Below, piece by piece: positions 1-12,154 of a stretch of 64,000 nt of DNA. Positions within the stretch are counted from its first letter, which is position 1. Every line of letters starts with the position of its first letter. The stretch is from assembly GCA_948146395.1 (NCBI GenBank), contig OX411547.1:55171566-55235565 (forward strand), given 5' to 3'. This DNA is from Fragum whitleyi. Lineage: Eukaryota > Mollusca > Bivalvia > Cardiida > Cardiidae. A program made the translations under genes and the position numbers. The notes beneath the pieces are model-generated. The model had not been told where the DNA came from, searched no databases, and worked only from the letters and a program-made list of their open reading frames with translations.

Positions 1-14
1 AAATATTAACATTA

Positions 15-262
15 TTAACCCTTTTCATGCTGAATAAATTTTGCCTAAAAATGCACTTCAAAATTAAAGGGCAAAACGCACTGAAAGTACCAACTTTAGG
101 TCAATTCTTATTTGAAAAATTAAATCAATTGACATTTCTGGTTTTGAAAGTGAGGTACAGTTGGTGTAGACTAACATCAGGCTGCACATATGTGCAGGCT
201 GATGTTTGTCTATAGCTCCTGCCAAAGTAGGAATATTCAGGGTTCAGTATGACAAGAGTTAA
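15..262. mobile_element. piggyBac-like MITE (family A, subfamily 1)
   Basis: About 248 bp, starting TTAACCCTTTTCATGCTGAA and ending in the inverted form TTCAGTATGACAAGAGTTAA. Ends of TTAA followed by CCCTT fit the TTAA target site and C-rich terminus of piggyBac elements; there is no coding capacity. The right part holds a small palindrome around CTGCACATATGTGCAG. Other copies lie at 5640, 14953, 30938, 39326, 62060 and 63796, with partial ones in between. The piggyBac assignment rests on the ends only. Confidence 0.7.
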
Positions 263-340
263 TATTTTTTATTACTATTTCACTCTATGCCTGACAGTAT
301 CAGAATCTAAAAATAATTTGTAATCAAAGAATAAGAAAGT

Positions 341-697
341 CAGGGGTGGGGAAATATGAAATTTCTCTTATTGTCCCTGGACAATTTAAACATGATTTTC
401 TACTTGTCCAGGATCAAAATTAACTTGTCCGCAAAATAGGAGAACAGACTAATTTTGAGAAAATAATGCTTTTGATGAAAAAAATACTGACACCGAGCAT
501 TTTCTTCATCAAAAACAATGTTTCTATCCTTTGATGTAACCATTAAGATAATTTATCTCTTGGATCTATTTAGTACCATTCTAAGATTTGCCTTTGTATT
601 TACTTATCCTAGGACAAGTGGCCAAGAAAAATGTACATGTCTACAAGTAGAAAAGCCTGAGTCAGACAAGTCAGACATCTGGAATTCCACACCCTTG
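341..697 (+). mobile_element. hAT-like MITE, CAGGGGTG ends
   Basis: Begins CAGGGGTGGGGAAATATG and ends GGAATTCCACACCCTTG, an imperfect inverted pair. It is homologous along its length to 6190-6527 (same orientation) and 14550-14901 (opposite orientation). Shared internal blocks include CTACTTGTCCAGGATCA and GGACAAGTGGCC. CAGGGGTG ends are typical of hAT elements. Its own target duplication is not clean; the 14550 copy has an exact 8-bp one. Confidence 0.7.
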
Positions 698-746
698 TGA
701 AAGTTAAAAAGTGCATATCATCGTTTCTGCACTTCAAGGAGTAAAT

Positions 747-813
747 GCAAAACTTAATTGTAAGTGCCTATATATATCTATAGGCACTTACAATGGTTTT
801 GCGCTGATCCATC
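747..813. mobile_element. Hairpin MITE (family B), degenerate copy
   Basis: Near-perfect palindrome: TTGTAAGTGCCTATA is followed after a few bases by its complement TATAGGCACTTACAA, then TTTTGCGCTGATCCATC. This is the same design as the better copies at 18866, 21903, 35449, 45870 and 63288. The left outer arm is worn. Confidence 0.6.
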
Positions 814-1105
814 TAATTATGAAAATGGCCCTAAAGCACTCTGGGTTTAGAAAAAATCTGAACTTTAAAGTCTTCTAAGCTTAATTCTATGAAGGAGAAG
901 GATTTACTATCAGTGAGTTAATTAGATACTGATGAGACATGCCAGTTAATAAACACATCCCTATGACCTCAAACCCCTCTCATCAATTAAACGGCAGGAC
1001 ACGATCACTGATTGGTCGGGTGTGACCCTTCATTTGTCCCAGACATTAGCCCCGCAATTAATTTTCCGCAGCCATATATGGGCAAAAAGGAGATAGCATG
1101 ACAGC

Positions 1106-1337
1106 CCCAGTGAAAATTGATGTGAAATTTCAGTGAAATTTCACCAAATTTCAGTGAAATTTCAGTGAAATGTTAAAATAACACTGAATCTCAGCAAAAT
1201 GACTAAATTTCAGTGAAATTTCAGTGAAATTTTGGCAAAAAAATTTGAAATTTCAGTGAAATATTTTTTCTTTATGAGGCTGAAATTTCAGTGAAATTTC
1301 AGTAATTTTTTTTTTAACTTATGAAATTTCAGTGAAT
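1106..1337. repeat. Array of palindromic TTTCAGTGAAA units
   Basis: About 230 bp of degenerate tandem copies of an 11-13 bp palindromic unit (TGAAATTTCAG). It opens with CCCCAGTGAAAAT, the inverted form of the sequence that closes the second array at 7367. The two arrays are therefore probably copies of one element whose whole body is this unit. Confidence 0.75.
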
Positions 1338-3769
1338 ATGCCAACTTAAAAATGTGTATATAATAAAACTGAATCTTTATAAACCACTAAAAAAAGTAGG
1401 AACACAAAAGATTCACAACATAATTGTAGCAAAAGACATGTTTCTTAAGAAGGTCAGAAGCAGAAATATATAGCCTAAAATGAATACACTTTTGTGAACA
1501 TTGTTGACCATTCCGTTCCTAAGCTTAAAGTAATGAATATGTGTAAAGAAATGCATCATTTCTTCCCTCTTATGAAGCTTTATATTTCTCAAATTGCTTG
1601 AAAATGTCAATTAAAAAAAGATACAGACAAAAATAAATAAGAACAAAAAACACTTATATACACTATAAATATTTTTTGTTAACACACCAAATATCTTTTT
1701 TTTTTTATTTATGCAAGGAATTCTGTCATACTACAACCACAATATCTGTTACTTTAGCATAGATATATTTCACGACTCCACCTATTATCTGATAATGGTT
1801 GGGACAATTTCAAGTCAAAAGAATCTCTTAAAAGATATTACAGAATAATAAACGATATTATGTGATTTGTTACAAACTATTTCTCATGCAATTAACCATT
1901 TTCATTTTTTTGTTTGTCTATTAGTATTATTTTGTTAAATAGCAAATTTAAATGGTAAAATAGAAATTTTCTTAATGCCGTGGAGTAAACAGAAATTTCC
2001 AGTTTATAATTTCTAGTCTAGATTAAGTCATGTGATTGATAAGAACCAATGAAAATGTTACACGGCTAAACTTATCACGCGCCATGATGCAAACGACGGA
2101 GGTCAGATTGTTGGGTCATTTTGTGTAGTTCTAAATAATAAAAAAAATAACCGTAAGAGATGGCTATGTTATGCCATTGATATGCTGTTAATATCATAAT
2201 CCAACCGAATGACGAGTTACAAACCGGAACGTGAATAAACACGTAAGTTTTTGAAGTGAAAATAAGCAACTTCCGTTCTCAACTTGACCTTGCTATTTCG
2301 CCGATTTGTGCAATATTTGGCTACAGTTTAAATTCTTATTCCGTAACGAAATAAATAAATGAATAAATAAAATGAATAAATTTGATTAAATGAATATTCT
2401 TTACTTGTCTTTTCAGCAATGATAAAATCCTCAATCAATGTCATTAAATCGTATTTCAAAATGAAATTCTTTCGTTGGAATGATCATCAAAATGGTGGTC
2501 AGGAATTCTCGTAGAACAGTCAACTGATTCTATTTTTAGATTACACGGAATTCCCAAAGCTGTTAAATTTACCTTACCCTTTGGATGTCACATGAAATAA
2601 AATAAACATTTCAAAACCTCACAATCGTTATAAACAAGTGAAGACTGTTTTTAAGTGCAGATGATATCAAGGTATTTATGAGTTGTTAGTATTTTACTGG
2701 TCATTGGTAGTAATTTTGTGCCTGGAAAACATTCATCTGCACCTTTGTTGTACTCGTTTGTTGTAGAAGAATTTTCATTAAAAAAATGATTGGAAAAGAA
2801 AGTGAAGAATGTCTTCTTCCCTCAAACTTAATTATTAACCTCCATAATATTTCCAAAATCACCTAAATACTATCTTAACATGACTTAAATAATTTGTAGC
2901 TGACAGGTAAAGTGTAATAGTAACCGGACAAGCCATTTTTCGGATATTTATAAACAAGGAGACATTAACATCTAAACCAAACAAATGTATTTATACCCAT
3001 CAGAATTAAGGATTAATACATTAAAATGAAATAGATTTGACAAATAATTTATGAATTACAAAATAGAATATAGATTTTTTTTCACATTTTTTTTAAAAAA
3101 AAAATCTTTCTTCAATTAAATTTGACAAAACTAACATCAAATATCAATTTCGCATTTTATTTGAGAAATGAAAATCTCCCCTTTTGATAGTTTTATTAGA
3201 AAATGTGTTTAGAAATTTGCTGATTGGGAGGCTTTCATATATAGACTCTCAAAACTGAGTAAAATTCACAACAGATTTTCTCTTATTAGTATCAATAAGA
3301 ATAGATATAGTATTCAGTGATATTTTATAATTTAGACTTGATATTTTATTATTTTGAATAAATACAAAAATATTCATTTCAGATTAATGTCACTCAGACA
3401 TGTAGGCCTAACAGCATTACTGGTACCATATATACATGCAAGATTGTCACTGTGAAAACAGATATGTTCAAGTAATTTGTAAGTAGAATAACATGACACT
3501 GTATTCATTATTTTACTACATGTCCACACATAAAAAGATCAAGGGTGTAATGTTTTATGCTATTTGTCCAACTTTCTGATGAAAACTTGATGCACCAACT
3601 AAACATTTTTCTATAACCTGGACACTATTCAAGTTACAATGTTCAACAAAAAAATTGCATAAAAGTTTCTTTCACCATTCCATTCCACATATTTTGATGT
3701 CAAGGTCATCTTACTAAGTCAAATTTATTAAAAATAAAAATACTATTTCCAGTCTTATTACATGCCATC
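1338..3769. other. AT-rich stretch without recognised genes
   Basis: No exon, RNA gene or clear full repeat seen. It contains poly-A and poly-T runs and several short unsupported frames. A CpG-containing patch at about 2070-2310 has no identifiable coding signal. Confidence 0.5.
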
Positions 3770-4110
3770 AGGGGTGGACACATGTTCATCTTCTATCTCT
3801 GTATGTCCATTTGTTAACACATCTCCTCATTCAGTTGTAGACAGATTTTCATGGAACTTTCACAAAATATTCAGCTTCACCGGTGGATAGATCTTAGTGA
3901 GGAGAAAGAATTGCAGTATCTAAAGACCCTAATTCTTGCTAGCTTCAGTGTATTGTACCCCAAAAAACTATGTTTTGGGGGGGGTGTATTAGGAGTTAGC
4001 TTGTTGGTCGGTAATCTGTCTGTTCATCGTTTGGTCCATCCATCCATTTGTAGCTTTTATATGTCCATTCAGTTTCTCAGCAACTAATAGGCAGATTTCC
4101 ATTAAACTTT
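3770..4110. repeat. Tandem-core element fragment (G/C-run hairpin type)
   Basis: Contains ACCCCAAAAAACTATG followed by TTTTGGGGGGGGTGTA, a hairpin-like end, and degenerate GTCTGTTCATCG and GTCCATCCATCC tracts. Blocks such as GATCTTAGTGAGGAGA recur near 4845 and 5310. It looks like decayed pieces of the tandem-core elements better preserved at 45296-45815. Confidence 0.35.
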
Positions 4111-4911
4111 ACAAATATGATCAGTATTAGGTAGAGATGTGCAAGTAATATTTTGGTTATGATCCATTCATTGACTTTTGTGTTTTGACAGAGTTATGGG
4201 CTGATGGAAAATGACTTAACATTATTGACAAGCACTTGTTTTTGGGTATTAGTCGACAGACTAGTTTATCAAGCTTTTACAGTTGGGATGGCCATACCCA
4301 ACATGACTCTTAAAGATCGATTTCAATATGAAGTAGTCACAATTACAACAGTCCTTGTTATCATTAGACCTTGAGCTTTGACCTTTGAGATCTAAGAAAA
4401 ATTCTTTCAAATGGTAGAATATTTGTAATTGAAATCCATAAATGCAAGCTATTATATATTTACCTGCACATTTTCAGTTTTCTTTTATATTGCAGATACA
4501 ACTCAAAATATAGTACAGGGATAAACCTTATAGTGTAACTGCTGAATATTTTGGAGTCTTGAGAAAAACATGAGTGAAGAAGATAACATGTAGCCTTGAA
4601 AAAACAACAACATTAAGTTAGATCTGGAAAAATGTAGTTGAATGTAGGTAAGTGTATTGAAGTTAAATGCTTTCCAGTAGATCCTCAAAATTTCTTGATG
4701 GAGTATCACATTAAAATTCAACTGTCACACCAGTAATATTACATGTATCATAATGGTAAACTCACTGTTTTTAATCACTCTTCTTTTCATTTAATCTCCT
4801 GAGGTATAAATGCTATTTACTTGAAACTTTGTAGTTGAATGGATCTTATTGAGGAGATGCACAGTGCACTTTTTTTAAGAGACACCAATCTTGCTTTATT
4901 TTACCCCACTA

Positions 4912-5165
4912 CAGGGATCGACACTAACACCTGTGCTCGGGCCTGAGAGCTATGGATTTTAGGGAGGACTGGTAGCTATAATCAAGCTGCAGGTCCTTCA
5001 GGCCTGTTGTAAAGGGCACAACTAAGTATTTCAAATCTGTCAAGTTTTGAAAAATAACTGCCTTTCCATTGCTAAAATTTGCATTACCATTTGGTAAACA
5101 TTGTCGAAAAAGAAGAAATTGCTTGTCAATATGCAGTATAATAAGAATAACTTAGATATTGCCAC
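4912..5165 (+). mobile_element. hAT-like element, left end (CAGGGRTCGACACTAAC family)
   Basis: Starts CAGGGATCGACACTAACACC, followed by GATTTTAGGGAGGACTGGTA and, at 5108, AAGAAGAAATTGCTTGTC. The same order of blocks is found in the complete copy at 34149-34510. The right half is missing here. Confidence 0.55.
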
Positions 5166-5182
5166 TTGGTCTTATAAATTTT

Positions 5183-5400
5183 TTATCCCCACCGTTTTTT
5201 GTGAAGGGGATATAGTAATGGTCTCCATCCGTCATTTCGACATTCCGTCACTAAACTCGTCTGGAGCATATCTTCAGAAGCTATCAACTTGAAACTTTAT
5301 AGATGGATAGATCTCATGGAGAAGTGCAGTACTGCACAAGAACAACAAGTCTCGCTTGCATAATTTTGGAGTAATTGCCCTTTGTTATTTCTTAACTCTT
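5183..5400. repeat. Tandem-core element fragment (ATCCCC/GGGGAT end)
   Basis: Begins with an inverted pair, TTTATCCCCACCG and GAAGGGGATATAG, followed by one core-like unit sharing GGATAGATCTCATGGAGAAG with 3885 and 4845. No coding potential. Confidence 0.35.
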
Positions 5401-5639
5401 ACTCTTTTTTGGGGCATATCTCTTAAAGTAAAATAGCTATCAACTTTAAACTCCATAATAGATTAAGCTTCAGTTTACTATCAAGCTTTCATGATTGGGT
5501 ATGGTCATGTCTGACATGGCTGTTGTCATTTTTGCCTTTGCTTAACCTTATTTGAGAAAGTTTTCAATATATTGCTCCATACACTTTAACAATTTGTAAT
5601 ATATTTTAAAACCATAATTAATATTTTGGATCTTACCTT

Positions 5640-5873
5640 TTAACCCCTTATCATGCAGAATAAAAACCATAGAATATTAAATTGAAATCGATATCCTGAA
5701 TGCACTTATTGTGGGTAAAATTGTGGGTAAAATTAGTTTCATTTCAAAAATATTGTTTTAAAATAAAAATCAAGTGGTCAGGACTAAGATTAAAATGCTC
5801 ACATATGCAGGCTTATCTTAATCTTTACCTTCTGTCAGAGCAGGAATATTTTAGAATGAGCTTAATAAGGGTC
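5640..5873. mobile_element. piggyBac-like MITE (family A), worn copy
   Basis: Left end TTAACCCCTTATCATGCAGA. The right end is degenerate, around AATAAGGGTCAT. The body contains TGCTCACATATGCAGGCTTA and TTCTGTCAGAGCAGGAATAT, matching other family A copies. Confidence 0.55.
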
Positions 5874-6189
5874 ATTTTTTTATATTTTGTTTTTCAATAA
5901 CTTCAGAAAGTGGAAGAATACAACAGAAGAGGAAAAAAATGTGATCGTTCCTTTGTGTTTCAACTTTACCATTGGCATGCAGTTTCTGGTACCACAATCA
6001 TCTGTAAGCTATATGGAACCAGCCTAGAGACAGAAGAGACTGCTTCAGAAAACAATTAACCTTGTTACATAAGAAAGCTGTTTTTAAATTTTGAAATGTA
6101 TTTGGCTGGTTTAAACCGTTTTGTAACTTCACCTTCCTCTCTTGTGTGGCACATTTACTGCAAAAAGTTAAAAAATACCCAGATATCTA

Positions 6190-6527
6190 AGGGTTAGATC
6201 TTTTGGTATTTGAACTTGCTACTACTTGAACTTTCTACTTGACCATGAACAAAATGAACATGTCTGCAAAAAAGTAAATTGATACATTTTGAGAAGATAT
6301 TGCTTTTAATGATAAAAATGTGGAACCAGCATTTTTATCATTTAAAACAATTTTTTCCATCCTTTTACATGAAAATTAGTGAATAATTTATCACTTAGAT
6401 CTATTGTGTAACATTCAAAGATTTGCCCTGATATTCACTGGTCCATGGACAAGTAGCCTTGAAAAATGTACTTGTCTGCAAGTACAAAAGCCCATGTGGG
6501 ACGAGTTAGGACATGCCACACCCTGTG
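6190..6527 (+). mobile_element. hAT-like MITE, worn copy
   Basis: Same block order as 341-697: GACCATGAACAAAATG, a short hairpin around ATGATAAAAATG, GATCTATTGTGTAACATTC, TGGACAAGTAGCC and GCCACACCCTGTG at the right end. The left terminus is eroded. Confidence 0.55.
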
Positions 6528-6891
6528 TTTTCATATAATCAAGTGATTCATATCAGGCTTAGTTAGGGAAAACATAGTTGTCAGATTGACAGTTCAGTGT
6601 ATGTGCCTTACAGTACTGTCTTTTCATCCATTAGTCTATCAATCCATCAATCAGATTTTGTCAAGACAAATACTCCTAAATCAATAGATGAATTTCAAAA
6701 TAGCTCGTATGTTCTCAATCATGAGTAGATGTGCTTTTTAAAAAAATCTTATAGCTCCAATGTCAAGGTCACATCTCAAAGTCATACATCTAGTTTGGAG
6801 TCAGTTGTATCTGGACAACCATATAGATACTATGTAATCATATTTCCCTCCTATGGAGTAGAGGGGTATTCCCCTCCTGTCTGTCCAGCTT

Positions 6892-7367
6892 GATGAAATT
6901 CAGTGCTAATTCTTTGAAATTTTCAGTGTAATTCAATGAAATTTTGATGAAAATTCACTGAGATTTTGGTGAAATTCACTGTTAATTCTTTGAAATTATG
7001 GTGAAACTTTGGTGAAATTTCACTGATATTTTGGTGAAATTCACTGATATTTTGCCCCTTTCTTTCACTGATATTTTGCTATATTTCACTGAAATTTCAC
7101 TGAAATTTCACTATATTTCACTGATATTTCACAATATTTCACTGATATTTCACTGAAATTTCAATCCATTATTTCAATTTCAACAGAATCTTGGTGAAAT
7201 TTTGGTGAGATTTCATCGAAATTTTGATGAAATTCACTGTTAATTCTTTGAAATTTTGGTGAAATTTCAGTGTAATTTCACTGTTATTTTGCCCCTTTCT
7301 TTCACTGATATTTCACTGAAATTTCAGTGAAATATCAGTGAAATTTCAATCCATATTTTCACTGGGG
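6892..7367. repeat. Array of palindromic TTTCACTGAAA units
   Basis: About 475 bp of degenerate tandem copies of TTTCACTGAAATTTCAC and variants. It closes with ATTTTCACTGGGG, the inverted form of the opening of the 1106-1337 array. No other content. Confidence 0.75.
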
Positions 7368-7964
7368 AGAGGGTTTGGCAAGCTGGCTAATTGCTCCTGA
7401 TTGGGTTTTAATCAAATTATCCCACAGCAGAATAACATTTTCCCAATTTTTGACTGCGTTTTAAGTAACAATGCAGATTTATCTTCTGCTCAAGCTAAAT
7501 ATTTGCCCCGTACAAAATATTCTCAATTCATTTTACACATTATTTTTTCTAAATAAGCTTTCCAAAGTGATTTTATTTGGAATATGATAGTACATTTGCA
7601 CAGTTTTTAGTGTGTTCTATTATGTTGTCATTGTGAAGAATGCTTAACCTCTTGCCATTGGGCTGTAACATTCGAAGAGGTACAATGATTCAGTTATATT
7701 TAAATTGTGTAGCTTCAGAATTCAATGATTTTCTTTCTTAATCTAAAATGAATTCCATAATTTACCTTCTGTCCCTTTCTCATACTATATCTTTGTCCAT
7801 GCAGGTTAAAGTAGATTTTGATCCCTCATTTTGCTGATGAAGCAGAAGCCCATCCAAGAGACCAAAAGTCTGGTGTGTTTGACAAATAATGTCCATAATA
7901 AAATCACCATAAAATCTGGTATGCTTATTAGTTGAGTGAATTAGGTAAAGACAGATTGGGTTTT

Positions 7965-8100
7965 AATTACCAGGAATGAAGCCCTACAACAGGGCAACTC
8001 ACAAGTATTTGAAGGAATAATTGTCTACATTTTATTACATATTTCAACTAATTAGCAAAGGGCCTGAAAACCTAAATCAGAGAACTTTGGGCAGGCTTAA
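7965..8100 (+). repeat. Direct repeat, copy 1
   Basis: About 136 bp from AATTACCAGGAATGA to TTTGGGCAGGCTTAA. It is repeated at 8136-8280 with small differences, separated by a stretch that carries a family A MITE end (TTAACCCTTCTCATGCTGAA at 8102). This suggests a local duplication involving that MITE. The flank 7368-7964 shows nothing recognisable. Confidence 0.65.
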
Positions 8101-8135
8101 CTTAACCCTTCTCATGCTGAACCTGGAATATTTAT

Positions 8136-8280
8136 GAATTACCAGGAATGATCAAAGCCTTACAACAGGCCAACTCACAAATATTTGAAGGAATAATTGT
8201 CTATGTTTCATTACATATATTTAAGTAATTAGCAAAGAAGCTGAAGACCTAAAAATATCAGAGAACTTGGGGCAGGCTAA
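8136..8280 (+). repeat. Direct repeat, copy 2
   Basis: Second copy of 7965-8100, sharing AATTACCAGGAATGA and the TTTGAAGGAATAATTGTCTA block, with a few insertions. Confidence 0.65.
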
Positions 8281-8642
8281 ACTAAACTTTATTGGTTGTA
8301 TGAGGTTTATTGCCTTTTTGAAAAGTAATTCAGTCATAATACATATGTCTGGATCACCTTAAGCATTTCTTGTTAAGTTCAATGGGACTTTATTCTGTTT
8401 TTTAACAATTTTCAGTCATATTCTGACAACTTGAGCACCGAGTCATGGATTGGGCCCAAAATGTTCTTCCAACTTCAAAGATCAAGGTTTTCCTTTCATG
8501 GGGTTTGGATGTTCTGAATTGAGTGACAGACTATTTCTTTAAAAGCAATAATCTAGTCTTTAAGTGCATTTAGAGCTATTCCCTGTTTAAAGGTTTAGGA
8601 AGTGTTGGATGTTTATAATTACTTTGTGCTCAAATTCAGAAA

Positions 8643-8677
8643 AGAATTGAAGACTGTTTTAAACAGTCTTCAATTCT
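8643..8677. repeat. Perfect palindrome AGAATTGAAGACTG...
   Basis: 35-bp palindrome centred on TTTTAAA with arms AGAATTGAAGACTG and CAGTCTTCAATTCT. A near copy is at 12089-12123, with related sequence in the 13.5-kb tandem repeats. Between 8681 and 9180 there are only related fragments and otherwise nothing recognisable. Confidence 0.7.
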
Positions 8678-9286
8678 ATCTTGAATTTGATCCCTAAAGG
8701 GTCCATGGGACTCAGATCAGTTTAGTTTTGAGGGTACTGGTTGCCTATTTGAGAGTCTCGATCAGACTCGCAAAACCTGCGTCTGTTAAAACCCTGCATG
8801 CTTAAGAGATTCAAACCAGGATGTCCCAAAATGAGAGTCCAATTAAACTATGACCACTGCTGGCCAAATATTTGAGTCCATAACCTTTCTGCCATGCCAT
8901 TTTGGACAATTGTAAAAGAGAATAAAGCCTAACATCATCTAACCATTAAAAGTTCAGGTCCTAGAGAAACTAATTCTTGTTTATTACCATCAGCAAATAA
9001 CATTTAAACATAATAACGCTGGAAAATTGCAGCCAGTCACATTTTCTAGTATTTCTGGGTAGTTTCCCTCTGATCCAACTTGACAGGTTTTATTAGCCTG
9101 TCTTTCAAGAGTTATTTTAGTTCAATTCTGATATTTAACCCTGTACTGTCACATAGCAGGAATAAAGTTCAAAGCTTCTTAGATCTTGTCATGCTGAATA
9201 AAGAACATTGGCAAATTTGCATTAACTTAAGGTAAGAGTATGTGTACTGAATTTGGCAATTTTGCATTAAATTTCAATTATGACCT

Positions 9287-9531
9287 GGGACCTGTTTCAC
9301 TAAACTTCTTGTGATCAAAAATTAATTGTAAGTCAAAATCACATATTGTACCGTGTGTTTTCATGCATTGTTAGATTCTGCCTTGCAATATCTCATTGGA
9401 ATCATCTTCTAAAGATGATTCCAATGAGATTATGCATGGCTGAATTCCATCTTAAGTTACTACTGTATAAGCAACTTTAATTTTTTACTTAGACTGAAAA
9501 TGATCGAAAGATGTTTAGTAAAACGGGCCCC
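9287..9531. mobile_element. Inverted-repeat MITE, GGGACCTGTTTCACTAAAC ends
   Basis: Left end GGGACCTGTTTCACTAAAC, right end GTTTAGTAAAACGGGCCCC, about 245 bp. Inside is a perfect hairpin, AATCATCTTCTAAAGATGATT, flanked by CATTGG and CCAATG. No open frame. Confidence 0.65.
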
Positions 9532-9711
9532 GGGACCTTAGTGACTAAAATACAATCAAGAACTTCCTTGGGTAATGGTTAACTATTGTATAAAGTTTCA
9601 TGATTCTAGTTCACATCCTTCTTAAGCTAGAGTTTGTTAACAAAAATGGTCTACCGACGGATGGACTGTTTGACACTGACAGAAATGGTAAAAACAATAT
9701 ACTCCCCCCTC

Positions 9712-9900
9712 AGGAATAATTCTGGCTTAGAAAAGCATGTGCAAAAATATCTCATTTAGCAAAATCTTATGAGAAAGTAAGAAATTCAGGTGAGAAATTT
9801 TACAAAATATTCATTTTGTTATGATTTTCATTCTCATTTAGCCAGTTTCAATGAGATATTTGGCAGTAAAATGAGAGAATCACTCCACCCACAATGATCC
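9712..9900 (+). mobile_element. MITE-like repeat AGGAATAATTCTGGCTTAG
   Basis: Starts AGGAATAATTCTGGCTTAG, then GTGCAAAAATATCTCATTTA and TGAGAAATTTTACAAAAT. A reverse-oriented relative lies at about 38380-38640 and a short piece at 39766-39855, so it is a dispersed family. The right end is unclear. Confidence 0.5.
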
Positions 9901-10451
9901 CTGCCCTGTACCTCATACAGAAATCAGGAGAAAAATAAGGTGAAAGACTACGATAAGACTACACATATGTGCAGGCTCATGTTTGTCTAAACCTTCTGCC
10001 AAAGCAGTATAATATTTCAGGCTTAAGATGGCATGGGCCATGAATGTCACCATAAGAATCTGAATAGAGTTACAATTTTACAATAGCATAAAGACAGCAG
10101 ATGTACAAGATTCTTAGATTTCTACTAATTACATCAAACAGTACTGATACAATATCTAAATGAATTACAGCCATCAAGCTAAACAAAGAAATGGAATTTT
10201 GTTACCAAGAAAACCTTAGCCTTCATTGTAGCAATTGAAATTCATCCACAAAGTAAAGTCATTTTGGTAATACCATATATCTGATTATTAGAGCACTCTA
10301 CCTATTAGTAAGCTTGCCTATGTTATTTCCAAAGAAAACCATACATCAGTTGATTGGATTTACCAGTATAATGTAAGAACTTTGAGTCTTTGCAGATTTT
10401 GCTTTAATTTGGATTTTATCATTTAGAAGAAATTCACCTCAAATTTAAGGA

Positions 10452-10930
10452 TCCAAGATGGCCACAATGGCCCTAAAGCACTCACCTGAATTTTATAGGT
10501 CCAGTGGATCTCACCAAAGTAACATACGAGTAAATTATCATTAAAATTTGCCTCATTGTTGAGATGTTATTCAAAGAATTCAAATCGAAAATAGACAGGT
10601 CAAAATTTCTTAAACAAGTTTTGAGGAGTGTCACCCAAAGAACATTTCTGCTAAGTTTCTTTGAAATCCAGCCAATGATTACTGAGATGAATATGTTTAC
10701 AGATTTCAGGATCAAAAACTGCCATGTCCTTCCACGCCAATTTTTGGGGGCAATCAAAATTTCTTGAACAAGTTTTGAAAAGGGTCACACAGGGATCATT
10801 CCAACTAAGTTTGATTGAAATCTACCCATTGATTACCAGAGGAGAAGAGGTTTAAAGAATTGTCAACACACGAAGGACAAAAGGTGATCACAAAAGCTCA
10901 CCTTGAGCACCTGCTAAGCTGAGCTAAAAA
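10452..10930 (+). mobile_element. Tandem-core (pearl/Helentron-associated-like) element, short
   Basis: Left end CCAAGATGGCCACAATGGCC and CACTCACCTGA; right end AAAGCTCACCTTGAGCAC ... GAGCTAAAAA. Two core units each carry ATCAAAATTTCTTGAACA-like sequence and AAAGGGTCACACAGGG. The ends match the larger elements at 16245, 19504, 36032 and 42638. No protein coding. Confidence 0.65.
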
Positions 10931-10959
10931 GCCAGATGACATCAACTAGATACATATTT

Positions 10960-11045
10960 GGCATCAGCAAATTGGCTACTAAATAAAAGCTCTCTGTCCA
11001 TGTTTTGTATAGGTCCTGTGAGCAATTATTAGAATAGATACAATA
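10960..11045. mobile_element. Fragment of the GTATTTC-ended MITE family
   Basis: Contains TACTAAATAAAAGCTCTCTG and ATGTTTTGTATAGGTCCTG, matching the interior right part of 32392-32650 and 38871-39172. The stretch 11046-12060 holds no recognised feature. Confidence 0.45.
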
Positions 11046-12088
11046 ATTTTAATCTATGAAGACATGAAAATGCTTCAGGCTTCAATAACAATGGTGATCT
11101 TACAATTACAAAGAATACATAAAAGTATGATATAATTGGTTATTAAGTTCTAAGTTGTTGGTCAACGTCTGCCAAAGACTATTTCAATCAATATTTGTAG
11201 AATCTTCACTGGCCATATTACAGAGAGTACTCCAGCTGACCAAACCTGATCAAACACTGACCATACATCACAGGCCTTTTGTTGTTAAACTAACACCATC
11301 CCTAATTAACACAATTAAGATCTTTTAGTCTGTATTAGTGAGGACAAGCCATAAATCATCATTTTCATTTTATTGTTGTACTTCCTATGGCATGACTCTG
11401 GCCAGTATTTGACAGAAGTGCCTGAAATAGCAACCAAATGTTACTTGTCATGTGTAGACACAGGGGGTGAGGAGTGGGATTGGGTGATGATCGTACCCTT
11501 CCTCAATACTGGAATTTAGGTACTGAAAAAAATGTTTTGTTGAAAGGAAAATCAAATCATATTACATGTTCAATAAATACTGAAATGCCAAAACTATAGC
11601 TGTGTTCAAGATGCTTTTAATACATTTAAGCAATTTCCTTTTTTTTTTCACCATGTTCTCCACACTATAAAGTTTTGAACTCCATACTTTGAGCTCATAA
11701 TTTAAGTTAGTCTAATGGACTTCTGACTGATGTTGGTGTTGATTCCTAGTCTTGGACTGAGGGACCAGGTGACAGAAACAAAAACATACACAATGGCTGT
11801 TGATTGATAGATAGAAAATAATTATTTGTGTTGTCAGTTATCTCAGAATGAAGGTAGTCTTATAACACCTGCTTTTTTCTAACCAACAAAGATAAAATAC
11901 CTGCTTAGATTAAATAGAACTTCTTTGTTTTGTTGTTTTGTATGTTAATATCAAACCTCGTCATTGATGAATAACAGGATTTTAATGGACACAGGTTTTG
12001 CCAGTCTAAGATGCACAAATGAGTAGCAATAACCCTCAAAACTATCTGATGTGAGTCCCATTGACCCTCTGGGGAGCAACTTCAGAAA

Positions 12089-12123
12089 AGAATTGAAGGC
12101 TGTTTAAAACAGTCTTCAATTCT
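12089..12123. repeat. Palindrome, second copy
   Basis: AGAATTGAAGGCTGTTTAAAACAG followed by its complement arm to CAATTCT; a near copy of 8643-8677. It joins directly to the tandem unit interrupted at 12155. Confidence 0.65.
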
Positions 12124-12154
12124 TTCCTTAAGTTAAGCCCCAAATTTTCATATA

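Larger units (their letters stand above)
9180..10035. mobile_element. Family A MITE split by two later insertions
   Basis: The left end, CTTGTCATGCTGAATAAAG, is at about 9186. The matching right portion, with CACATATGTGCAGGCTCATG and GCCAAAGCAGTATAATATTT, ends near 10035. Between them lie the 9287-9531 inverted-repeat element and the 9712-9900 element. One split MITE is an inference; two separate partial copies are possible. Confidence 0.4.
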
